This document shows, piece after piece, positions 41,539 through 52,100 of a stretch of DNA of 64,000 nucleotides. Under the pieces are notes generated by a model. It did no database searches and had not been told where the DNA came from. It saw nothing but the letters and a program-made list of their open reading frames with translations. Each line of letters begins with the position of its first letter. The stretch's first letter is position 1. The stretch is from assembly GCA_949825065.1 (NCBI GenBank), contig OX463865.1, forward strand, positions 17,995,763 through 18,059,762, written 5' to 3'. Position numbers and translations under genes: made by a program. This DNA comes from Odontocerum albicorne. Its lineage: Eukaryota > Arthropoda > Insecta > Trichoptera > Odontoceridae.

Positions 41539-42794
41539 TAACACGTCGATCAATAAGTCCCGGGACTAACTACTAAAACAACATTTATTGGCCAAAATTC
41601 TTCTTTATTCATCAACATAGTCTCCTTCAAGAGCGATACATTCATTCCAACGCTTTCCTAACTTCCATGCCAGCCGTGTAGAACGATTTATCTTTGGTTT
41701 CAAAATAGGCTTTAGTTTCGGCCATCACTTCTTCATTGGAGTCAAATCTCTTTCCCTGGAGCATCTTTTTGAGGTCTGCGAACAGCCAATAATCGCTGGG
41801 GGCCAAATCTGGAGAATACGGTGGGTGCGGAAGCAATTCAAAGTTTAACTTATGCGATTTGGCTATCGTTACCATCGACTTGTGACACGGTGCATTGTCC
41901 TGATGAAAGAGAACTTTTTTCTTCTTCATATGTGGCCGTTTTTTTGCAATTTCTGCCTTCAAACGCTCCAATAACGCTATGTAATATTCGCTATTGAATA
42001 TTATACCATGTGCATCCCAAAATACGGAGGTCATAACCTTCCCGGCCGATGATTGAGTTTTTGGTCGCTTCGGACGACTTTCACCGGCTGCTCTCCTCAG
42101 CAGACTGCCGATCTGATTCCGGAGTATAGTGGTGGATCCAAGTTTCATCCATTGTCACATACCGATGCAAGAACTCCTGTTTATTTCGCATAAACAGTGC
42201 CAAACAATGCTCTGAATCATCAATGCGTTGTTGTTTCTGTTCCATTGTGAGCAAACGCGGCACCCATTTCGAAAAAAGCTTTTTCATGACCAAATGTTCA
42301 TGCAAAATAGTGTTAACACTACCAAATGATATCTTCAGGATGTCAGCTATCTCACGCAACTTTACTTTGCGATTTTCCATCATGATTTTGAGTTTTTTTT
42401 TTAATGTTTCCTAGTGTAACAGCCTCATTTGGACGACCAGAGTGTTCAGCATCATTTGTGTTTGTACGACCGCGTTTGAAATCAGCATACCACCGACAAA
42501 TGGTTGTTTTCGACGGAGCAGAGCCTGGATAACACTTTTCAAGCAATCGCTGAGTTTGAACGCTATTTTTTCCTATTACAAAGCAATGTTTTATCAACAC
42601 GCGAAATTAGGTTTTTTCCATTGTTTTGAAAATAGCAAAAGTAGTGTTACTAAAATCACTGTAACTCAATGACACAATGTCATGAAAATTTGACACGTAA
42701 CTTCTAAAGGTTGGTACTAACTGAGAATGGTATGGATTTGTTATTAGAGGTGCCATCTGTTTGTTAGTCACGGGACTTATTGATCGATGTGTTA
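41539..42794 (-). mobile_element. Mariner element, Hsmar1/cecropia-like
   Basis: TA at 41539-41540 and 42793-42794 bounds ACACGTCGATCAATAAGTCC and inverted ACACATCGATCAATAAGTCC. Length is 1256 bp. A deleted relative lies at 59637-60092. Confidence 0.9.
41605..42621 (-). pseudogene. Mariner transposase (cecropia-like), broken
   Basis: It begins MEKT and a stop, then [20 protein letters not shown] and TTICRWYADFKRGRT. Later blocks are KWVPRLLTMEQKQQRIDDSE, RYVTMDETWIHHYTPESDRQ (first Asp), SAGKVMTSVFWDAHGIIFNS, VLFHQDNAPCHKSM (second) and YSPDLAPSDYWLF (third). Order and wording closely follow the family of human SETMAR/Hsmar1. An early stop, frameshifts near 42375 and 42115, a small deletion after IIF, and a late shift before [11 protein letters not shown] make it inactive. 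Confidence 0.9.
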
Positions 42795-42799
42795 CACAT

Positions 42800-43290
42800 A
42801 TCATCAAGTCGTATCCCTTGTGCGGGGTAGGCGGATAGAACAGATCTCCAAACTTTTCTATCCAACCGCACAACTCTCGCCTCCTCCACATTCATACATA
42901 TCTTGTCATGCACAATCTTCTATTATTCATACTACTCACTTTATCTTTGAAAATCTGGTTCATTTGTTCCAGCCATGTTTTTTTTTTGCTCTTTCTCATC
43001 CCCGCACATCTTGCACTTCTGACTTGTGTGCTCGCTTAGTCATTCTTTTATCGTTCATTCTCTCCACATGTCCAAACCATCTTACAGCTCTTCTTCATCT
43101 TACTTAAAACACCCATTTTATCCGTGCATTCACTTCTGATGTCTTCATTCTGCCTTCTTTAAAAAATTTACATTCCACGAATTTTCTTTTGTACACGCAT
43201 CTCTACAGTATTAACCATTAGTGATCTGCTAAGTCCAAGTTTCACTTCCATACATCAACTTAGTCACTAAGACACTATTATGTATTGTCA
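42800..43290 (-). pseudogene. Family A relic
   Basis: The minus strand is comparable to 5336-6150 (CAAACTTTTCTATCCAACCG, CTCCTCCACATTCATAC, TCCACATGTCCAAACCATC). Just upstream, a frame gives KLMYGSETWT near 43229-43260, the reverse-transcriptase MYGSE block. Confidence 0.65.
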
Positions 43291-43692
43291 TTTTTGCTAC
43301 TGTTGATATTGCACGGTTGTCAAATATAACATTAAGTGCTACATTTACTATGTTCGCTGTCACTACTCTTCTTTTAATGTCCCTTTCAACTCGCTCTATC
43401 ACACGTAAACATACTGCCCAGATAACACAACTCATCAACCTGCTCCAGTTTTTTTTAGTTAACCCATACATACATTCTGTCATTTATTTAGAAAATATAG
43501 GTGGTCTATCGAATCAAATGCCAATGGGTTAACATTTAATATCAATAAAGAACATATATTTATTCCTAAAATTATTAAACAGTTTTCATGTTCAAATGTC
43601 TCGAAAGAAGAAACAGGCATTTTACTGGGGTTACGATAAATGACAGCCAATAAATCCAGTAGCATATGATGTCCACTTGAAAATAGATTGCT
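43291..43692. other. Mostly family A-like remains, then unassigned
   Basis: Up to about 43490 the minus strand continues family A-like remains, with VERDIKRRVVTANIVNVALN near 43380. The rest is unassigned. Confidence 0.4.
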
Positions 43693-43952
43693 TTAACACG
43701 TTCACTGCGTCGAACACGGCTCCCGTGTCCATATAAAATAGCCTTGAATGTTGAGTGCACTCATAAACGTCTCCCGATAAGGATTCGTCGCCGGTTTCAT
43801 GTGTTTTGAAGACACGAAGGAATACACTTGTATATGATGTTTCAATAGAAAGTAGAATTTGATTTTTAACAAAGTTATGGGTTTTCAAAAATTTGCGAAT
43901 TTTCAGCATCTCTGCATGACATTAAGTATTTGATACGCAGTGAACGTGTTAA
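43693..43952. mobile_element. TTAA-bounded element, 260 bp
   Basis: TTAA at 43693-43696 and 43949-43952; perfect 14-bp inverted ends CACGTTCACTGCGT. There is a short inner hairpin (ACACGGCTCCCGTGT). It is non-coding and piggyBac-like by target site. Confidence 0.82.
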
Positions 43953-44639
43953 TCAGCCTTCCAGAACGGACATACACAGTCAGTTATTGCATTGTCGCCA
44001 TACAGTAAACTGATTTTTATTGTTTGTATTAAGTACTGAAAAAATAACTTTGAAAAAAACATCAAGAACAGAAAATTCCATCTTGTTCATCCTTTAACTG
44101 TTAACTTTATTTATTTAATTAACGACACAACAGTGTCTTTATATACAAATGAACATGTGACAGGTTATACAAGTACTTACAATTATTGACAAATAATACA
44201 AAACTTTATCTTAAACTAACATGAAGATACAAAAAGCTGTAGTAATAATAAATTACAGTCATCGTTTTAAAATTATTTTAATAATCTTTGAGAATTTTGT
44301 TGGAATTTTATGGATAGATATTGAGATATAGAAAACACATGGCCTCATTAGTAGAACGAGATGCAAGTTGCTTTGCAGAATTAAAAGCTTCGTACATGTT
44401 GATGCAGGGTTACTCAACTCCAGAGGCAAAGTATTGTCCTTAATGTTTTGTTTATATTACGTTATTTATATTAATAAAGGAGAGCACAAAGCCAGAGCGA
44501 GACAAGGCAAATGTATGTGGCTGCTTCAAATCTCTGCGCACTTGTAGCAGCCAGACGTATTTTGCGTTCCTAAACGATGACTTTCGTGATATTATCAAAA
44601 GTAAACGTAACATTTTCGTTTTGTGTACACACCTTAAGG
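43953..44639. other. AT-rich DNA, nothing recognised
   Basis: No supported gene. Near 44100 there is a TTTATTTATTTAATTAACGA stretch that could be a LINE tail in minus orientation, unproven. Confidence 0.35.
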
Positions 44640-44925
44640 TAATAACCAATTTATCTTCTGGAGTTACACAAGCTGGCATACGACTATTAGTACCCATAAT
44701 TGAATTTTTTATTTTATATTACCCAATAGGTTATCAAATGATTGCACTGACATTCTTGTCTAGTTAAAACAATGATCCGAGTAGTTTCGAAGATCCTTAA
44801 AATAATGTTGAAATAAGCCCTTTGAGTGCCGCTCCAGAAGTAAAGGATGTGCCTTCTTTTTGCTTTGCCTTTCTTACGAGACAAAAGGTAAATAATTATA
44901 ACATCTTCCACGTCCATCTCGTTTC
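44640..44925 (-). pseudogene. PIF/Harbinger transposase relic
   Basis: Near 44925 a minus-strand frame starts MDVEDVIIIYLLSRKKGKAK. A neighbouring frame gives LFQHYFKDLRNYSDHCFN, a stop, then TRMSVQSFDNLL, and a third gives GTNSRMPACVTPEDKLVITL. In that order these match the N-terminal half of PIF/Harbinger (HARBI1-like) transposases (F..RMS..SFD.LL ... P..KL.ITLR). The catalytic DDE domain is not recognisable downstream. Two frameshifts and a stop show decay. Confidence 0.75.
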
Positions 44926-44974
44926 TCTCAACGGTCGACCTTCAGCTGGCTGCTCAAAATTTCGGCTTTCGCAG

Positions 44975-45029
44975 CCAGGCTGCTGTAGCCTAACTGATTA
45001 GTGCACGGGTGGCCTAAGGCAGACTTAAG
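44975..45029 (+). mobile_element. SINE head fragment
   Basis: GTAGCCTAACTGATTAGTGC resembles a tRNA A-box region. It is cut off by the foldback element starting at 45030. Only the head is left. Confidence 0.35.
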
Positions 45030-45408
45030 TACGGTACCCGGCTGTTAAGTAATACACATAGTTTGTAGAGCGTCGTCTCTGTCATTCATATACGTGTTCT
45101 GTCACGATTTGTCAGTCGCTACCGAACCGGACTGTTAACGTATAGCGTGCGACAGAGACGACGCTCTACATATATATGCGTATGGCATAGTCAGGTGCTT
45201 TATAAAATCAGATTTAAATCCCTCAGCCATCTTTTGGCTTCGGTCGTCAGTTGGTTTATATCCTCGCATCAGTGGAACCTGTGTTTAGGGCATTCTCTTA
45301 TAATGTGGTGTAGGGTCTGAGCCGCAGCAACGCAGTCATAATTGGGGTTATCGATGTAGCCCCATCTGTGGCGCAAACGATGTGCATTACTTACCGCCGG
45401 GTACTGTA
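45030..45408. mobile_element. Foldback MITE family, copy 2, with passenger
   Basis: The ends TACGGTACCCGGCTGTTAAG and inverted TACAGTACCCGGCGGTAAG match the elements at 5388-5643 and 58647-58816. The inverted GTAGAGCGTCGTCTCTGTC blocks (45066 and 45150 regions) are conserved. About 210 bp of foreign sequence lies between the inner hairpin and the right end. Confidence 0.78.
45180..45385 (-). pseudogene. LINE C-terminal fragment inside MITE
   Basis: The minus strand can be read LRHRWGYIDNPNYDCVAAAQ then TLHHIIRECPKHRFH, the C...QT..HII.ECP..R zinc-finger-like motif at the C-terminus of Jockey/R1-type reverse transcriptases. It sits as a passenger in the foldback element. Confidence 0.55.
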
Positions 45409-46063
45409 AGGATATAAAGCCAAAATAGCATCTATTTGCGGATCTGTTTGTTTATCTTTTCACTTTTTGTATTAACGAATATTCTTTATTTTTTTTTTTC
45501 AGATGACGAAGTTCTAATATGTGCTTTAGAATCCAGACGGATTCTAATAACGAAAAATACAACACGGCTGCCTCTTCTTCTTCTTCTGAAAATTAAAAAT
45601 ATACAAAACGAAACGAGATTTTATTTAAATTTAAATAAACGAATTTGGCAATATTAAATAGATAGTTACAAAATGTCGAAAGAACTGTATAAATATAATA
45701 ATGGTTAATTATTAAATACATCATTTTTAGCTTTTAATTTGTAAATAATAATTTTAAAGGGAGAAAATGTAAAAACTAAATGTTTATTAAAAGAAAAAGT
45801 GATAACACGAAGAGCATACTTCTTTATTATGCTAATAATGTCTTATGATAGAACGGACATGTTGAGTGTGTAACGGAAAGTTCTTAAAAATTTACTAGTC
45901 GTAGTGTTAAAAAGTCTTTACATATATATGTATATATATTATACTGGATTTAAAAGTGTTTGATAGTGAAGTGTGTCGCTGTTTTTCCGTTGAGTTGGTT
46001 TGGTTGAACCGAACGAGGAGAGAAGTAGGAGTCGTGGAGCTGCCGATCGAAGATACCGGTTAA
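45409..46063 (+). other. Upstream region and 5' UTR of MRCK gene
   Basis: Contains a short element-like AT-rich segment, then at about 45950-46063 a GC-richer leader rich in GAG/GAAC before the start codon. The last codon before the ATG is an in-frame TAA. No promoter motif can be asserted. Confidence 0.45.
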
Positions 46064-46127
46064 ATGTCGGAAGAGGAGGATACCGGCCCTGACAAGGCTT
46101 CATTGGCAGTCATCGGCAGTATGCCGG
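46064..46127 (+). CDS. gek: gek exon 1
   Basis: Starts at an ATG directly preceded by an in-frame TAA, with A at -3. Acidic peptide. Donor GG|GTAAGA at 46128, phase 1. Mammalian MRCKs begin close to the exon 2 sequence instead, so this is an added short N-terminus. Confidence 0.75.
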
Positions 46128-49100
46128 GTAAGAATTATTATTATACGTATGTATTGGGTGTACAAATAAGTCACCGCCGTTTGAGAAAAGTTGGCGCCAC
46201 CAGTAAGTTATGGTTAAAATTGTCAGATGTAAAATGTCATTATCGTAAGGTTGGACATCTGTCAACAACATGACCTTGAAATATTAGTGAATTTTTATCA
46301 GTATAACATATTTTTTTGTGTTCGAAAATGTCAAGTTTTGAGCCGAATAAGCGTCATTTGCGGGAACTTTTGATTTACTTCTTCAATTTGAAGAAATCTG
46401 CAGCTGAGGCGCATCGATTGCTTGTAGAAGCATATGGTGAGGCTGCCTTAAGTGAGAGAAGTTGTCGTGAGTGGTTTCAAAAGTTTAAGAACGGTGAATT
46501 TGACATCGAAGACAAAGAACGTAGCGGAAGGCCGAAAGTGTACGAAGACGCGGAATTGGAAGTATTATTGGATCAAGATTCGTGCCAAACGCAAGAAGAA
46601 CTTGCACTTACATTAGGAGTGACTCAACAAGCAATTTCACATGGGTTGAAATCATTGGGAATGATTCAAAAACAAAGAAATTGGGATTCATATGAACTGA
46701 CACGGAGAAACTTTGAATGCCAATTTTCCACATGTGAAATGCTGCTTGCCAGGCATAAACGAAAGGGTTTTCTGCACCATATAGTCACTGGTGATGAAAA
46801 ATGCATCCATTATGATAATCCAAAAAGGAAGAAATCATGGGGATCCCCTGGTCATGCTTCAACATCTACGGCTAAGCCAAATATTCATGGAAAAAAACTC
46901 TTGTTGTGTATTTGGTGGGATCAGCTTGGTGTCGTGTATTATGAGTTGCTCAAACCGAATGAAACCATTGCTGGGGCTGTCTACCGAACATAATTGATGA
47001 GATTGAGTCGAGCACTGGAGGAAAAGCGCGCCCACTACTACGCCAGACACGACAAAATTATTCTCCTGCATGATAATGCTAGTCCACATGTTGCGGCACC
47101 GGTCAAAACCTATTTGGAAACACTCAATTGAGAAGTTTTACCCCACCCGCTGTATTCACCAGACATTGCTCCTTCTGATTACCACTTGTTTTGATCGATG
47201 ACGCATGGCCTGTCTGAGCAGCACTTCACATCATATGAAGATACCAAAAATTGGGTCGATTCGTGGATAGCCTCAAAAGATGATGATGATGACTGACGCG
47301 GTATTCGTATGCTGACAGAAAGATGGGGAAAAGTAGTGGCAAGCGATGGGTACTACTTCGAATAAAACATGAGGTTCCGTTCTTTCACAATAAATGCCCA
47401 TTTTTTTATAAAAAACGGCGGAAACTTATTTGTACACCTAATATGTACGGCACCGGTACAAAGAACTGTATCACAGGTGGACAGCTGCTGCTCAATACTC
47501 GGAGAATTCGGGTCACGTTCAGAGGCATGTAGATCGGTGAAAAGGTGGCGAGTTGAAGAGATCTGACATCAGATGTATCCTTTTTTCGAAATATGTATTT
47601 ATGTAGAGGTGAAAAATGTGTATCGAGATAGGAAAGTCTGTCACTCTGTCCACTTTGCTTATCCCAACAGGGAAATGGTGTGATTGTATGTATGTGTTTA
47701 TACATACAAAGAAACGCATTCCTGTCAAGCAAGCATACATACCATAACGTTGTCTCCCTATCGGGGTCGGTAGAAAGGAGGGATCCAGAGTTTTCTTCAT
47801 CCATAGACCTTTTTATATTCATGTTTCCTTCTTTCAAAATATCATACATTTAATACAACCATACTTTTCTTGGTCTTTCTCTTCTATGCCTTCTATTTAT
47901 ATTTGCCCTGTATATTTTTTTAAGTCATTTTTCATTAATTCGTTCCGCATACCCAAACCTTGTCACAGTGCTTTCTCAACATATCAGCCTTAAAGTTCAT
48001 TCTGTATTCTGTCATACATTGTCACCCCGTGTATTTTCTAAGAGCACGCATTTCTACATCATTTATTCTGCTCCAATAAGTTATTTTCCACATGTGTGTT
48101 TCTTCACTCCCGTACATCAAATTCAGCATTTAAATACTGTTGTGGACTATCATTTCGTTAGATTTTGATTCTGTCCAGTTTGAGTATATTTGTTTTAGTG
48201 CCCCATTGACTTTGTTTCCTATCACTACTTTCCATTCAATATCCTTCGTTACACTTCCAGTAAATACTACCTAAATTGCAGTATTCAACTTGTTCCAATC
48301 TTTCTAACAAACACAATAGTCACATAGCGTGACGCGAAGCGTGCAGTGTGGCCATTGCGATAGTATGCGGTGTGTTGGTTCGCCAGGATGTCACCTAGCT
48401 CGCAGCGTAGCTCTAAGCACCAAGCGAGGCTCCTACCTGTGGCCGAGGCCTTAGTTTACATAATAAATACTAGCAAATAAGATTAGATTAGCGACAACCT
48501 CTGTAGCCTAGTTTTAACATTCTTGACTCACTTGGGGGATAAGGGTTCGATTCCTGATGGTACCAAAAAAATGGGTGTCAAGTCTGGTAAAAATGATCAC
48601 ATGCCTGAGCGGTAGTGTTGCCAACAAATTCAATGATGGACTAAGAGTTCTGTGTCGAAAATGCTCACTTTCGTCTACTTGACATTCCATTTTGAAGGCT
48701 TGTAATCAAATAAAATAATATATGTAACGTAAAAGCAAACACAATATCTTGTAGAGCAGAAAATTTTCTTTCGAATGACGTATAACCTTTACCATTTTGT
48801 TTTACTTTTGGTGCTCATTTTTAAATTTGGAAAAAAACGGACACAACTTATGTTAACACCTAATATAATAAATAAATATTTTTGTTGGTGCTGCAAGTTT
48901 ATGAAAAGGTTGAGAACTTCTGTTCTAAGATGATTTAACGGTTAAGTAATATTGTCTGTTGTATTTTGCAGGTGTCAATGGGTCTCGTCGCCTTAAGCAG
49001 TTGGAGGGACTGTTCCTAAGCGGCCCCATACAGGTATGTATTCCATCTTCTTCATGGAGTCGCTTCTGCGTACCTTGCTGTCCCGTGCCAGTAAGATCAG

Positions 49101-52100
49101 GCTACTGAAAGGAGCTCATATTGTATTGTATTACACTTTCATTGTATACAGTACAGCCTGGCGAGCTGTGGCTATCTCTTCCAACCAACCAGAGGAACGC
49201 TCTAGAGTAGCAGTCGCCAAACTTTAGGACCTCACGGACCATCATAATTTAAGTCCCGCAGTCCACTAATAGGATTTTTTAGTGTTAAATATATTTAGAA
49301 AAAAGTGATCAAAGAACACATGAAATATACATAGTTAGTAAGATAAAACTGTTAATTGTAACCAAATTATACAAGCTTTATTAACCTTCCCGTAACCATA
49401 ATTGCAACCAAATTATACAAGCTTTATTAACCTTTCCGGTACCATAATTGTAACCAAAATATACAAGCTTTATTAACCTTCCCGTAACCATAATTGTAAC
49501 CAAATTATACAAGCTTTATTAACCTTCCCGTAACCATAATTGTAAACAAATTATACAAGCTTTGTTAACCTTCCCGTAACCATAATTGTAACCAAATTAT
49601 ACAAGCTTTATTAACCTTCCCGTAACCATAATTGTAACCAAATTATACAAGCTTTATTAACCTTCCCGTAACCATAATTGTAACCAAATTATACAAGCTT
49701 TATTAACCTTCCCATAACCATAATTTAACATTCGTGGTAAGAGGAGCTTAACCCTTTCGTGCTCAAATTTTATTTTTCTTTAGATTAAATTTTTTTTTCA
49801 CATTTATTGGTCATTAATATTTATAAAGAAATAGGGAAAAAAAATATTTAAAGAAAATCGATCGGAACTTAACGGAAAAAACTAATGGGATCTACGAGTA
49901 TACTCGTACTTCCCACTGATACTTGGTAGAATACTCAGTGTGCGTAAGAAAGAAAAACATTAAAATGAACATTATAATTAATCCTCTTCTACATTCATCG
50001 ATATATCCGGTTGCGAAATTGTCACGTTATCAAGTGCATCCAATTCCTCTTGTGCACCATCGTCAATTTCTATGTCTGACATTTCTTCAACACCGGGAAG
50101 TGGAAATAAAAACTCCATCGCTTTTTCCATGTGGTTGGGGTTATTCAAATTCCATTTATTAGCCATCTACAAGAAAAAAACATTCATCACATATTTTGAA
50201 ACATAACCTTTATTTAGCTTCGTGGGAAGACCGCTTGCTTCCCACTTATGAAATATGACTTACCTTGAAATTCAGATCAAATCACCAGCTATGTTTATAT
50301 CATACAGTAAAAAAAATGTCTATAGAACTCAAATCAATCGTCAAAATCCTTATTTACTTGAAAATTTTCAAGTTTTGTCACAAAATCAACGTATCTGACG
50401 CACGACACTCCAAACAGAACAACACGTGTTATTTAGAATTCAACTGCCAGTTACAAGATCAACCGATAAAGTAGGTAAATGTTTTATCGTAATACTCAAT
50501 AATGACGCTAGATGGCAGGAGTGAATAAACTTGGATCCGTTCAAGGAGTTGTGAGCTGTCGAGCATTACTACAAAGATTAGTGTTAAATGTTCCTAACAA
50601 TTACAGTAGACTGCGCCGGCAAGAACTGTTCTCAATAACATACGTAAGAACGGGTCTTCCAGCCGCTATGCCTGTTGGAAGGGCCTTAACTCTTTTGAAC
50701 AGGACTGCTTCGGATATTGACATATTTCATATCACGTTACCAAAAGCAAAAGAAAATTTTCTCTAAGATTGGAGGCATTAGAAAGCACTCAACATATTTA
50801 AGTGACTTGAATATATCAGGTCTGTAAATATGAAACCTGAATATTTTTATAGAAAATACACATTTATTGTATTAAAATGGTAAAAAATATTTTATTTATT
50901 GCCCAATTTTTGTATTTTCGTATTTTCCAATGTAATTGGGCTATGTCTGTATAGGGAAAATAAACTAATTTGAGTGATTATTGTTTGTGGGTACTTGTTT
51001 GTATCTTGCTATTGTTGAAATTTTGTTCCTTTTACTATAAAAGTGTAAAGCTCACCTACTAGTATATCTAGATATTGTTTTTTCAGTGATGAGAGCATTT
51101 AATTTTGTTCCTTTTACTATAAAAGTGTAAAGCTCACCTACTAGTATATCTAGATATTGTTTTTTCAGTGATGAGAGCATTTAATTTTGTTCCTTTTACT
51201 ATAAAAGTGTAAAGCTCACCTACTAGTATATCTAGATATTGTTTTTTCAGTGATGAGAGCATTTAATTTTGTTCCTTTTACTATAAAAGTGTAAAGCTCA
51301 CCTACTAGTATATCTAGATATTGTTTTTTTCAGTGATGAGATCATTTAATTGACACGTGAGATAAGCGGGTTAACTTAAAACAGAAATTCCTAGTCAATA
51401 AGCCAGCAGATCTACGCTACGGTATCACAGGGCATTAATTAAACATGGGGGGGGGGGGGGGGGAGAGGAATATGTTATTTGTATGATTATTGAAATGTGC
51501 ATCTTTAAACTCTCTATGTTATGTCTATATTGAAATGAAATGAATGCTTGCAGGGACGGGGGCACAGCTTCAGCGTGGAGACGCTGATCGACGTTCTGCT
51601 GGTGCTGTACGATGAGTGCTGCAACTCCAGCCTCAGGAGAGAGAAGACTGTTACTGAATTCATCCAATTCGGTAAATATCACATCATATTGGCGCCTTCC
51701 TCGAAAATTCCTTAAATGTTACGATTAATCTTACTTGGACGTACATATTTTTCCGATCGATGTGTTTAGGACACAATTTACTTTGCTAACTTTATTCCTT
51801 TATGTGCTGAATGTATTTGAATGAATTGAATTTATTTACAAAAGTGAAAATAATGCGACATCTGTTAAGCACTTGACAGTTTTGTCCGAGCAGGACTCTG
51901 GCACGAAGTTTCTTTTTATACTGACGAGCCCGAGCTTCGTTCGTGTAAATCTTGTTTCGACTTGTTGGGAATGTTTCTCCCGAGCGCCGTTTGGCCAGAT
52001 CTTGTTTCAACTTGTTTTCTCCGAACGGAATATATTTTCGTATAGAATTTACTCGTTCACAGTTCGTCATTGTGTTAAAAATCCGACTGTTAAGTGGTTA

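Noticed and set aside
46064..46273. 70-codon frame starting at gek exon 1 as a separate small protein
   Set aside because: After residue 21 it runs into intron and the mariner terminal repeat.
51447..51463. G-quadruplex or regulatory element in the G run
   Set aside because: Only a single homopolymer run, prone to assembly error. Recorded as a repeat only.
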